From: Photobacterium sp. GB-56
Lineage (GTDB): Bacteria > Pseudomonadota > Gammaproteobacteria > Enterobacterales > Vibrionaceae
DNA length: 64,000 nucleotides
Assembly (NCBI RefSeq): GCF_003026105.1
Contig: NZ_PYNW01000009.1
Coordinates: forward strand, 62,001 to 126,000
Reading direction: 5' to 3'
The position numbers and the translations under genes were made by a program. Below are positions 1 to 7,991 of the stretch, in pieces (the first letter of the stretch is position 1; every line of letters starts with the position of its first letter). The notes beneath the pieces are model-generated. The model did not search any database and was not told where the DNA came from. It worked only from the letters and a program-made list of their open reading frames with translations.

Positions 1-1593
1 GAAGACTTCCCCTTCATCTTCAGCATAAAGTAATGGACCTAACTTCTCAGAGAAGCCCCACTGAGTCACCATCTTACGTGCAATATCAGTTGCGCGTTCA
101 ATGTCATTTGATGCACCTGTTGATACTTTATCTACGCCGTAAATCAATTCTTCAGCTAAACGACCACCGTAAAGACTTGAGATCATTGACTCCAAGAACT
201 CACGAGAGTGACTTACACGATCTTGCTCGGGTAAGTACATCGTTACACCTAGCGCACGACCACGTGGAATAATCGATACTTTATATACAGGATCATGATC
301 CGGTACTAAACGACCAATAATTGCGTGACCTGCTTCGTGATACGCAGTTGATTCTTTTTGATCTTCAGACATAACCATTGATTTACGCTCTGCGCCCATC
401 ATGATCTTATCTTTCGCTAATTCGAACTCAACCATCGAAACAGTACGCTTGTTACCACGGGCAGCAAATAATGCCGCTTCGTTAACAAGGTTTGCTAAAT
501 CAGCACCAGAGAAACCTGGTGTACCACGAGCAATCAATGATGGATTTACATCACCATCTAGTGGCACTTTACGCATGTGAACTTTAAGGATCTGCTCACG
601 ACCGCGTACATCAGGAAGACCTACCACTACTTGACGGTCAAAACGACCAGGACGCAGTAATGCTGGGTCTAGTACGTCGGGACGGTTCGTTGCAGCAATA
701 ACGATAATACCCTCATTGCCTTCGAAACCATCCATCTCAACTAGCATCTGGTTCAGTGTTTGTTCACGCTCATCGTGACCACCACCTACACCAGCACCAC
801 GTTGACGACCTACCGCATCGATTTCATCGATAAAGATGATACAAGGCGCAGCCTTTTTTGCTTGTTCGAACATGTCACGCACACGAGATGCACCAACACC
901 AACAAACATTTCAACAAAGTCAGAACCAGAAATAGTAAAGAACGGTACTTTCGCCTCACCTGCAATCGCTTTTGCAAGTAACGTTTTACCTGTACCAGGA
1001 GGACCAACCATCAACACACCTGTTGGGATTTTACCACCTAGCTTTTGGAAACGGCTTGGATCACGTAAGTAATCAACCAGTTCTTTAACGTCTTCTTTCG
1101 CTTCATCACAACCAGCCACATCGGCGAACGTTGTTTTGATTTGGTCTTCGCTCATCATACGCGCTTTAGATTTACCGAACGACATGGCACCTTTGCCACC
1201 ACCGCCCTGCATCTGACGCATAAAGAATATCCAAACACCAATTAATAGAAGCATTGGGAACCACGAAATGAAGATTGAAGCCAATAGGCTAGGCTCTTCA
1301 GGTGGTGTACCAGAAACAGCTACGTTAGCGTTAATTAGATCGTCTAACAGCTTAGGATCATTAGCGACAGGTAAGTATGTTACATAGCTCGCATTATCAC
1401 GTTTGGTTACAGTGATTTCACGATCATTGAATCGCACTTCCTTTATCTGATCCTGACCGATTTGACGGACAAATGTCGTATAGTCTACTTGACCACTTGC
1501 TTTACTACTGTTGGTTCCAAAGCTTTGGAATACAGACATAAGAACAACGGCAATGACTAACCATAAAATCAAGTTTTTTGCCATGTCACTCAA
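1..1593 (-). CDS. ftsH: ATP-dependent zinc metalloprotease FtsH (3' end outside window)
   Basis: FtsH is the inner-membrane AAA+ protease that degrades membrane and some soluble proteins. The visible part covers about 531 codons: an N-terminal membrane anchor ([14 protein letters not shown]), a periplasmic region, a second membrane segment, the AAA+ domain with Walker A GPPGTGKT near residue 197, and the zinc site HEAGH near residue 419. The gene runs off the left edge at the GEVF segment, so the last part of the protease domain is missing from the window, not from the gene. I chose the TTG at 1593 because a GAGG lies 8 nt upstream and it gives MSDMAKN, as in E. coli; the ATG at 1584 (MAKN) is the alternative. 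It lies downstream of rlmE on the same strand, the usual rlmE-ftsH order. Confidence 0.97.
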   Translation of the reverse strand, partial: MSDMAKNLILWLVIAVVLMSVFQSFGTNSSKASGQVDYTTFVRQIGQDQIKEVRFNDREITVTKRDNASYVTYLPVANDPKLLDDLINANVAVSGTPPEEPSLLASIFISWFPMLLLIGVWIFFMRQMQGGGGKGAMSFGKSKARMMSEDQIKTTFADVAGCDEAKEDVKELVDYLRDPSRFQKLGGKIPTGVLMVGPPGTGKTLLAKAIAGEAKVPFFTISGSDFVEMFVGVGASRVRDMFEQAKKAAPCIIFIDEIDAVGRQRGAGVGGGHDEREQTLNQMLVEMDGFEGNEGIIVIAATNRPDVLDPALLRPGRFDRQVVVGLPDVRGREQILKVHMRKVPLDGDVNPSLIARGTPGFSGADLANLVNEAALFAARGNKRTVSMVEFELAKDKIMMGAERKSMVMSEDQKESTAYHEAGHAIIGRLVPDHDPVYKVSIIPRGRALGVTMYLPEQDRVSHSREFLESMISSLYGGRLAEELIYGVDKVSTGASNDIERATDIARKMVTQWGFSEKLGPLLYAEDEGEVF

Positions 1594-1633
1594 GGTGTTA
1601 ACCTCGCGATAACTAAAAGATGAATGTAGATTA

Positions 1634-2263
1634 CTACAGTTTGTAACCTGTAGCCACAATATAGACTTCACGCGAGCGATCTCGCGAGGAATCTGGTTTA
1701 CGAATTTTAACCACTTTGAACATACTACGAATTTCAGCTAGATATTGGTCAAAGCCTTCGCCTTGGAAAACTTTTACCGTAAAACTGCCATTCGGCGCAA
1801 GTACTTGTCGACACATATCTAATGCAAGCTCAACAAGATACATCGCTCTCGGTTGGTCGGATGCAAGATTACCACTCATATTAGGTGCCATATCAGACAT
1901 CACCACGTCAACCATATCTGGTTGAATGCGGTCCAATAGTGCATCTAACACAGCCTCTTCTCGGAAATCACCTTGCAGGAAACTAACACCTGGAAGGGAA
2001 TCCATTGGCAAAATATCACAAGCAATGACTTGTCCTTCACTACCTACAATTTCTGCCGCATATTGTGACCAACCACCTGGTGCAGCACCAAGGTCAACCA
2101 CTGTCATGCCCGGTTTTAATAACTTATCTTTGTTCTGAATTTCTTCAATTTTAAAGAAAGCACGTGAACGATAACCACGTTTTTGTGCTTCCTGAACATA
2201 TTTATCGTCGAAATGCTCTTTTAGCCAGCGGCCAGAACTGCCGGATTGTTTTTTTCTACTCAT
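1634..2263 (-). CDS. rlmE: 23S rRNA (uridine-2552-2'-O)-methyltransferase RlmE
   Basis: RlmE (RrmJ/FtsJ) methylates the 2'-O of U2552 in the A-loop of 23S rRNA on the 50S subunit, using S-adenosylmethionine. The 209-residue protein has the family's usual length. The SAM-binding motif [11 protein letters not shown] is at about residues 55-65, followed by [10 protein letters not shown] near 121 and VKVFQGEGF, which carry residues of the K-D-K-E catalytic set. Only about 40 nt separate its stop from the ftsH start, so the two genes probably share a transcript. It is divergent from yhbY, as in E. coli and Vibrio. Nothing is unusual. Confidence 0.97.
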   Translation of the reverse strand: MSRKKQSGSSGRWLKEHFDDKYVQEAQKRGYRSRAFFKIEEIQNKDKLLKPGMTVVDLGAAPGGWSQYAAEIVGSEGQVIACDILPMDSLPGVSFLQGDFREEAVLDALLDRIQPDMVDVVMSDMAPNMSGNLASDQPRAMYLVELALDMCRQVLAPNGSFTVKVFQGEGFDQYLAEIRSMFKVVKIRKPDSSRDRSREVYIVATGYKL

Positions 2264-2475
2264 GCCTAACCTAATGAGTTGAGATACTTGTTAAGTATAC
2301 GTCTGCCAAAGGCTTTATCGCATCTAATTCATTAAAATGTACAATCAAAATGTGCAGTACAACTCAAACACTACAAATTTTCATGCTGTCATAATGCAAA
2401 CAAATTAGTCTTCTAGTCTAGATGGCGGTAGAATGTCACGTTTTCAACCCTAATAACCAAAAAAATAGAGTCATC

Positions 2476-2772
2476 ATGAATCTAAGCACCAAACAAAAGC
2501 AATTCCTAAAAGGTCTTGCTCACAATCTAAAACCAGTTGTACTTATGGGTGCAAACGGCCTAACAGAAGCTGTATTGGCTGAAATTGAAATTGCACTTAA
2601 CCATCATGAATTGATCAAAGTTAAGGTTGCTACTGAAGATCGTGAAACTAAAGTTTTAATCGTCGACGCTATCGTTCGCGAAACTAAAGCTGAAAAAGTG
2701 CAGGTTATCGGTAAAACGTTAGTTCTTTACCGCCAGAGTGAAGATCGTAAAATCGAGCTTCCTCGTAAATAA
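2476..2772 (+). CDS. yhbY: ribosome assembly RNA-binding protein YhbY
   Basis: YhbY is a small CRM-domain RNA-binding protein associated with pre-50S ribosome particles. I start at the ATG at 2476, giving 98 residues beginning MNLSTKQKQFLKG, which matches the E. coli protein in start and length. An in-frame ATG at 2422 would add 18 residues with no counterpart. The CRM-type segment LKPVVLMGANGLTEAVLAEI is visible near residues 17-36. A strong terminator follows the stop directly. The gene sits between rlmE (divergent) and greA (convergent), the conserved arrangement. Confidence 0.95.
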   Translation: MNLSTKQKQFLKGLAHNLKPVVLMGANGLTEAVLAEIEIALNHHELIKVKVATEDRETKVLIVDAIVRETKAEKVQVIGKTLVLYRQSEDRKIELPRK

Positions 2773-2797
2773 AAAAGGCCGCCTAGCGGCCTTTTTT
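2771..2797 (+). terminator. intrinsic terminator of yhbY
   Basis: A GC-rich hairpin with arms GGCCGC and GCGGCC and a CTA loop is flanked by an A-run and a T-run, so it could also stop transcription on the minus strand. It starts right at the yhbY stop codon. Confidence 0.92.
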
Positions 2798-2855
2798 GTA
2801 TCTATTATTAATACAAAAAAATGCATTAATTGCTAATCGATATCACCTATTTTAG

Positions 2856-2883
2856 TGATTATATTTTCTGATGAATATAATCA
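2856..2883 (-). terminator. AT-rich hairpin just after greA
   Basis: A perfect 10-bp inverted repeat (TGATTATATT / AATATAATCA, 8-nt loop) lies about 12 nt past the greA stop. It has almost no GC and no following T-run, so it is a weak candidate for a greA 3' end structure and not a classical terminator. Confidence 0.35.
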
Positions 2884-2895
2884 TCATTAAAATTA

Positions 2896-3369
2896 TTAGA
2901 TGTATTTCACTTCTACAATTTCAAACTCTTTTTGACCGCCAGGCGTGGTAATCGCAACCTCATCACCTTCCATCTTACCGATCAAACCACGTGCAATTGG
3001 TGAATTCACTGAAATTAAGTTTTCCTTAATATTCGCTTCATCATCACCCACGATACAGTATGTCACTTCACTCTCGGTATCTAAATCTAGCAAAGTGATT
3101 GTAGTACCAAAAATCACTTTGCCTGTATTTGGCATCGTAGTTACATCAATAATTTGAGCAACAGATAGTTTGTATTCAATATCACGAATTTGCGCTTCAC
3201 AAATACCTTGCTCTTCACGAGCCGCATGGTATTCCGCATTTTCTTTTAAGTCGCCAAGCTCACGTGCTTCTGCGATCGCCTGAGAAATAAGAGGGCGACG
3301 CTTCAACAATACTTCAAGTTCACTACGTAGCTTTTGTTCGCCACGTACAGTCATTGGCACTTTTTCCAT
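2896..3369 (-). CDS. greA: transcription elongation factor GreA
   Basis: GreA binds the RNA polymerase secondary channel and stimulates cleavage of backtracked transcripts. The 157-residue protein has the family length. The N-terminal coiled coil covers about residues 1-75 and ends in the tip region around [18 protein letters not shown], whose acidic residues act in the channel. A C-terminal FKBP-like domain follows ([29 protein letters not shown]). It is monocistronic, convergent with yhbY and divergent from the porin. A terminator-like hairpin sits in its 5' leader at 3415-3447, suggesting attenuation. Confidence 0.97.
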   Translation of the reverse strand: MEKVPMTVRGEQKLRSELEVLLKRRPLISQAIAEARELGDLKENAEYHAAREEQGICEAQIRDIEYKLSVAQIIDVTTMPNTGKVIFGTTITLLDLDTESEVTYCIVGDDEANIKENLISVNSPIARGLIGKMEGDEVAITTPGGQKEFEIVEVKYI

Positions 3370-3414
3370 AAATAAATTACCTCAATAACCTGATAGCGCA
3401 CGCCAATTTCAGGA

Positions 3415-3447
3415 AATAAAAAAGCTAGCCCAATCGTGATTGAGCTA
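3415..3447 (-). terminator. terminator-like hairpin in the greA 5' leader
   Basis: On the minus strand, arms TAGCTCAATC and GATTGGGCTA (10 bp including one G-U, minimal loop) are followed by GC and a T-run. It lies about 50 nt upstream of the greA start codon, inside its leader. It resembles the E. coli greA leader terminator that produces the short GraL RNAs. Confidence 0.7.
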
Positions 3448-3943
3448 ACAGTGTATATGTCACGATGTTTATCATATTAAACAAAGATGGACAAGAGATC
3501 ATCCTCGTTACGTCATTAATCTGTTTTTCGTTTTAATAACAGTCAAAAACAATGAATATGCTAAAAATACTATATCAATAATTCATAGTAACAAATCAAT
3601 AGTTAAAACATTCACCAAAGAAATAAGCCTCTCGCTACCACCTTTTATTCATTGAGAAAAGTTATAATCTCACACTTCAACAATATTTATACAAATATTC
3701 ACTCAGGCATTTCCCATTGATTACCTAAATACAACTAAAAAATAAAATTAATTTAGAACTTTTATCGATAGACATAACACACTGATTAAATTAACAATAA
3801 AAACTAAAAAAAACAAAAAAGACACACTAATGAGGTATTTTTCAGTTTTTTTTACTAACATAAATCAGTAGACACAAGTAAAAAGAACAGCATGCATTTG
3901 GCATAGAAATGCAACACATAAAAATTTAAAAAAGGATTCGGTA
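3448..3943. promoter_or_regulatory. AT-rich intergenic region between greA and the porin
   Basis: About 500 bp without a credible gene. It must hold the divergent promoters of greA and the porin. It is very AT-rich with A- and T-tracts, notably around 3720-3870, as expected for porin promoters bound by ToxR-like or H-NS-like proteins. I could not pick out a convincing -10/-35 pair or a specific operator. The ribosome-binding site AAAGGA lies just before the porin ATG. Confidence 0.5.
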
Positions 3944-4999
3944 ATGAACAAGCACCTTATTGCTTTAGCAGTAACAGCAGCAACTCTATCTGGCGCAGCA
4001 TCAGCAGCACAAGTTTATTCAGATGATACATCTTCTCTTGCTATCGGCGGTCGTGTAGAAGCTCGTGCTCTTCTTTCTGAGCAAGCTGAAAATAATGTAG
4101 TAGCACCAACACTACAAAAAACACAAAATGAAGTAACTGATATTTCACGTGTACGTGTAAACATTGATGCGAAAACACAAATCGCAGATGGCGTTCAGGG
4201 TATTGGTTTCTACGAGCGTGAGTTCAAAGACGACAATTCTGATGACGAAAACCGTTACATGTATGCTGGTGTAAACAGCGACCAATACGGTCAAATTGTT
4301 TACGGTAAGGCTGACGGCTCTCTAGGTATGCTAACTGATTTCACTGATATCATGGCATACGCTGGTTCTGTTGTTGGTGGTACTAAGCTAGCAGTAGCTG
4401 ACCGTACAACTAACAACCTAGCATACGCTGGTACATTTGGTGATCTAACGTTCAAAGCTAACTACGTTTTCGCTGGCGCTGATTATGATACAGCTGGTAA
4501 CAAAACAGACGTACACGGTTTCTCAACAGGTGCTGTATACAAAGTAGCTGATACAGGTCTTGCACTAGGTGCTGGTTACGGCGAGCAACGTGACCAACTT
4601 GGTAACGCGAATACTCACAAAGCACGTTCAGAGCAAACTTTCGCAGTAGCATCTTACACAATGGGCGATCTATACTTCGGTGGCCTATACAAGTCCGGTC
4701 GTCGCGACGGTACTAACTTAGTAACTGGCGATGTAACAGATACTCAAGGCTACGAATTCGCAGCAGCGTACACTATGGGTAAAACTGTATTCACGACTAC
4801 TTACGGCTTCATGAAAGATGAAAACGCTCACAATGTATACGATGAGCTAGCAAATGCAGCTGCAGTTGATGCTACTTACTACTTCAACAGCAACTTCCGT
4901 ACTTACGCTTCTTACACATTCAACATGCTTAATAAGAACGAAGTAGGTAAAGTTGCAGCATCTGACCAATTCGTTCTAGGTGCTCGTTACGACTTCTAA
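3944..4999 (+). CDS. ompU: OmpU-like outer-membrane porin
   Basis: This is a general-diffusion porin, expected to form trimers of 16-stranded barrels in the outer membrane. The 351-residue precursor starts with a clear signal peptide (MNKHLIALAVTAATLSG, cleavage probably after ASA near residue 21). Alternating polar and aromatic strands follow (IGGRVEARAL, YGQIVYGKADG), and the chain ends LGARYDF with the C-terminal aromatic residue typical of barrel assembly. Codon use looks highly biased, as for an abundant protein. The symbol rests on position: V. cholerae ompU also lies between greA and dacB. Photobacterium porins also carry names such as ompL and ompH, so the name is less certain than the function. 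Confidence 0.9.
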   Translation: MNKHLIALAVTAATLSGAASAAQVYSDDTSSLAIGGRVEARALLSEQAENNVVAPTLQKTQNEVTDISRVRVNIDAKTQIADGVQGIGFYEREFKDDNSDDENRYMYAGVNSDQYGQIVYGKADGSLGMLTDFTDIMAYAGSVVGGTKLAVADRTTNNLAYAGTFGDLTFKANYVFAGADYDTAGNKTDVHGFSTGAVYKVADTGLALGAGYGEQRDQLGNANTHKARSEQTFAVASYTMGDLYFGGLYKSGRRDGTNLVTGDVTDTQGYEFAAAYTMGKTVFTTTYGFMKDENAHNVYDELANAAAVDATYYFNSNFRTYASYTFNMLNKNEVGKVAASDQFVLGARYDF

Positions 5000-5028
5000 T
5001 CCTTGTGATTAAAAGCAACATATAGTGA

Positions 5029-5055
5029 AACGTCGGCTTCGGTCGGCGTTTTTTA
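5029..5055 (+). terminator. terminator of the porin gene
   Basis: A 9-bp stem (AACGTCGGC / GTCGGCGTT, with wobble pairs) closes a TTCG tetraloop and is followed by T6. It lies about 30 nt after the porin stop. Confidence 0.9.
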
Positions 5056-5159
5056 TTACTTTTGTGTCAGTTTTAGTCTTTATTTCCTCTCTTTTTTTAC
5101 CCTCTCTCATATAAACGTTATGATTAAGGCCTATCTCTTAACCAAAATTATGCCTTCAC

Positions 5160-6563
5160 ATGTTTAAAAAATTGCTTTGCTCCGCTTTAATGGCAACGAC
5201 CTTTTCTTCTTTTGCTGCGTTCTTACCTCAGCAAGCTATCGAACACCTGCCCAAAGGGAGTGATGTCGCGCTTCTTATTGTAAACCCAGCCACCAACAAA
5301 GTTATATACGATAAACGCGCAGATGAATTACAAGCCCCTGCAAGTACCCAAAAAACGATCACCGCCCTTGCCGCAAAGCTATATCTCGGTAATAACTTCC
5401 GCTTTGATACTTACCTTGAAACGAAAGGTAATGATGTCATTTTGAAATTTAATGGCGATCCAACACTTAAACGCAGCGATATTGCCAATTTACTTCGCCA
5501 ACTAAAACAGCAAGGCATAGCTACGATTAAAGGTAACCTGTACTTAAACGGTGGACATTTTACTGGCTATGAACGTGCTATTGGTTGGCCTTGGGATATT
5601 TTAGGCTCTTGCTATAGTGCGCCATCAAGTAGTATCAGCTTAGAGCACAACTGTGTTCAAGGTGCGCTATACAGCAATAAATCTTTGGGTGACGTTACAC
5701 GCGTAAATGTGCCTAGCCACCAGCCAATTCAAGTAAAAACCTCTGCGATTGTGGTGTCAAAAGCACAGCAAAAAGAGCAGCACTGCCAGCTTTCAATGAC
5801 ATCGAATGATCGTAATATGTATCAAATTAGTGGCTGTATCCAACCTCGTAAACAGCCTCTACCACTTAAATTTGCAGTACAAAACACAACCTTGTATTCA
5901 ACTGCAGTTATTCAACAAGAGCTTAAGCGTGCAGGGATAAAGTTAAACGGTAAGGTACTTCGTAACGATAAAGTCAGCGGTAAAATCATTGCAACACATC
6001 GCTCAGCCCCATTATCAACGCTGCTTGATATTATGCTGAAGCGCTCTGATAACTTATTTGCCGATAACATTGCAAAAACCATTGGTGCCAAGTATTACCA
6101 CCAAGCCGGTAGTTACACCAATGGCATTGAAGCAATTAAGGCGATACTAAAAGATAAAGCTGGTATCGATCTTTCTGATACCGTGATGGTGGATGGTTCA
6201 GGCTTATCGCGTAACAACCGTTTAACAGCAAGTGATTTAATGAAAGTAGTCACTTACATTTATAACCACCCTAAATTAGGTTTAATGAACGATTTACCCG
6301 TATCAGGTAAAAGTGGCACGTTACAGTACCGTCGCAGTCTTCGTGATGCTCCGTTAAAAGGTAAGGTTATTGCTAAAAGTGGCTCTTTATTCGGAACTTA
6401 TAACCTTGCAGGTGTGATTAAGACCCACAACGGTAAACCACTACTCTTTGTACAGCTAGTGACGAATTACTATCCACATATGCATGACGGTAAAAAAGCA
6501 GCATTACCGCCTATTTACCAATTTGAAAAGCAACTTTATAGCTCACTGTATAAAAACGACTAA
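5160..6563 (+). CDS. dacB: D-alanyl-D-alanine carboxypeptidase/endopeptidase PBP4 (DacB)
   Basis: DacB is a periplasmic penicillin-binding protein that trims or cuts D-Ala cross-links in peptidoglycan. The 467-residue protein has a signal peptide (cleavage near FAA at residue 20). The three active-site motifs of the class are visible: SxxK as STQK at 62-65, SxN as SDN near 296, and KTG as KSG near 406. The long insert between the first two motifs is typical of peptidase family S13. Its place beside greA matches E. coli and Vibrio. A shared terminator follows. Confidence 0.96.
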   Translation: MFKKLLCSALMATTFSSFAAFLPQQAIEHLPKGSDVALLIVNPATNKVIYDKRADELQAPASTQKTITALAAKLYLGNNFRFDTYLETKGNDVILKFNGDPTLKRSDIANLLRQLKQQGIATIKGNLYLNGGHFTGYERAIGWPWDILGSCYSAPSSSISLEHNCVQGALYSNKSLGDVTRVNVPSHQPIQVKTSAIVVSKAQQKEQHCQLSMTSNDRNMYQISGCIQPRKQPLPLKFAVQNTTLYSTAVIQQELKRAGIKLNGKVLRNDKVSGKIIATHRSAPLSTLLDIMLKRSDNLFADNIAKTIGAKYYHQAGSYTNGIEAIKAILKDKAGIDLSDTVMVDGSGLSRNNRLTASDLMKVVTYIYNHPKLGLMNDLPVSGKSGTLQYRRSLRDAPLKGKVIAKSGSLFGTYNLAGVIKTHNGKPLLFVQLVTNYYPHMHDGKKAALPPIYQFEKQLYSSLYKND

Positions 6564-6581
6564 ATAAGAGACCTGAGAGAT

Positions 6582-6639
6582 AAAAGCCGCTATTAAATAC
6601 TTTCAACTAGAAATATTCGAGCAATAGCGGCTTTTTTAA
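6582..6639. terminator. bidirectional terminator between dacB and mgtE
   Basis: Arms AAAGCCGCTATT (6583-6594) and AATAGCGGCTTT (6623-6634) enclose a 28-nt loop. T-runs leave on both strands, so it can serve the convergent dacB and mgtE. Confidence 0.88.
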
Positions 6640-6653
6640 TACAAACAATCTTA

Positions 6654-7502
6654 CTAACCGAAGCCTAGCATCCAATTGACTGTCTTGAAGTAAATCACCA
6701 TCCCCGTGATATCGACCATTGAAGCTAAGACAGGGCTGACTAATACCGCAGGATCGAGATTTAATGATCTCGCTAGCATCGGTAGAACCCCACCAACACT
6801 AGTCGAAATAATCACCTGAATAGCAATGGCTATCCCAATCGCAAATGCTATCGAGTCTAGTGCCATTCCTGCAGGTAACACAACATCCCCACTAAAAAAA
6901 ATCACCCGTCCAATGATCACTACTGCAAGACTCAGCGCGATAATAATCGCAACTCTAAATTCTTTCCAAAGCACCAATAACCAATCTTTTGAGCGTATTT
7001 CTTCCATTGCCAATGCTCGCACAACCAGTGTTGCCGCCTGCGAGCCAGCATTCCCACCCGCAGCTGCAATCACCGGCATATAAATCGCAAGTAGGACTAA
7101 TTGACTCAGGGTATCTTCATAGTGAGAGATAATTAAGCCCGAGACAATTCCCATTAAAGCCAGCCCTACAATCCAACCTATGCGTTCCTTAACATGGTTT
7201 AAGACACTATTTTCTAAATAATGCCCGCTCGGTTCAACCTCAGAGCAAATTAACCCTAAACCACTGGCTAGTTGGCGGGCTCGTATGTCCTCTTCTAATT
7301 CATCTAAACGATCTAATAAAATTTGCACATGCCGCAATGGGCATTCCTGTAACATAGCTAAAGCCTCTACGACTGGCATTTTTGCCAATAATTGCGCTTG
7401 TTCAACTAGATCATATTTTAAAAATGCATTACGTACTGCTAACGCCTCTTTTTGCGCAATATGGGTTGTTGCTGAAAAAGCTGCATAATTCATTACCGCC
7501 AT
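6654..7502 (-). CDS. MgtE-family magnesium transporter lacking the CBS domains
   Basis: This is a membrane channel/transporter for Mg2+ of the MgtE/SLC41 family. The 282-residue protein has a short helical N-terminal part (about 1-85) resembling the end of the MgtE N domain, then five hydrophobic segments from about residue 108. Two hallmark signatures are present: AAGGNAGSQ at 147-155 and MVDITGMVIYF near 262-272, whose Asp lines the ion path in characterised MgtE proteins. Bacterial MgtE usually has about 450 residues with two CBS domains between these parts; here they are absent. The ATG at 7502 has GGGAG 7 nt upstream. It sits alone between dacB and carB behind a long leader. Confidence 0.88.
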   Translation of the reverse strand: MAVMNYAAFSATTHIAQKEALAVRNAFLKYDLVEQAQLLAKMPVVEALAMLQECPLRHVQILLDRLDELEEDIRARQLASGLGLICSEVEPSGHYLENSVLNHVKERIGWIVGLALMGIVSGLIISHYEDTLSQLVLLAIYMPVIAAAGGNAGSQAATLVVRALAMEEIRSKDWLLVLWKEFRVAIIIALSLAVVIIGRVIFFSGDVVLPAGMALDSIAFAIGIAIAIQVIISTSVGGVLPMLARSLNLDPAVLVSPVLASMVDITGMVIYFKTVNWMLGFG

Positions 7503-7767
7503 GGCGAATCTCCCGATTAGCTGTCTCTCTAGAAAGAGAAGGTAACGACCACCACATTAACATTTGCAATAAACCCTCGCGCACCACATAACAATACAGT
7601 CGCGCTGTTGTGGTAAACATAGATTTAAAGCTCATATTATTGATAAGTAAATAAAGAGGAAAATTACAGGAGAGATGTCGAAAATGAATAATTTCAAAAA
7701 AGTGGGTTACGAGACATGACTCCGAGCCTAGCAGCACGGAATATACTATTTAATACCGTTACCTAAG
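7503..7767 (-). promoter_or_regulatory. long 5' leader of mgtE downstream of a uORF
   Basis: About 265 nt lie between the uORF stop and the mgtE start. Directly after the uORF is AGGTAACG (7757-7764), which can pair over 8 bp with CGTTACCT (7540-7547), some 40 nt before the mgtE ATG. Local hairpins are possible but weak. The layout suggests RNA-level control by Mg2+, but I could not match it to the M-box or another known element. Confidence 0.4.
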
Positions 7768-7812
7768 CTAATTTTCCAGCTTCATACTCGGGGGATGGTC
7801 GGTATTGTTCAT
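7768..7812 (-). CDS. putative leader peptide upstream of mgtE
   Basis: This 14-codon ORF reads MNNTDHPPSMKLEN. It has a near-ideal ribosome-binding site, GGAG 6 nt before the ATG, and ends with TAG. Its neighbouring proline codons next to Asp recall the proline-containing leader peptides that control Mg2+ transport genes such as mgtA (MgtL) in enterobacteria. No homologue is known to me. Chance ORFs of this size are common, so the call rests on the Shine-Dalgarno match, the Pro-Pro content and the position. Confidence 0.45.
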   Translation of the reverse strand: MNNTDHPPSMKLEN

Positions 7813-7941
7813 TAAAATCTCCAAGAAGAATGTATCGCTTGCTGCGACGCCAGTATCTTACGTTAATAAATCTGAACAGCAACTGATTAAACTAATGATA
7901 TAAAATTTCAATGAGTTATATGTGATTATGTATTTAACAAT

Positions 7942-7972
7942 AAAAAAGCCGAACGTTAACGTTCGGCTTTTT
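7942..7972 (-). terminator. terminator of carAB
   Basis: A long perfect hairpin with arms AAAAAGCCGAACG and CGTTCGGCTTTTT lies about 20 nt past the carB stop. It is symmetric enough to work on both strands. Confidence 0.93.
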
Positions 7973-7991
7973 ATTTCGTACTGAGTAATAC

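Noticed and set aside
7429-7737. 102-codon minus-strand ORF overlapping the start of mgtE
   Set aside because: It has no ribosome-binding site, its composition is unlike a protein, and it overlaps mgtE in another frame. It lies in the mgtE leader.
7503-7860. M-box or yybP-ykoY riboswitch before mgtE
   Set aside because: Short resemblances (TTAGGT, GTGCTGCT) occur, but the conserved core segments of either class are not present in order.
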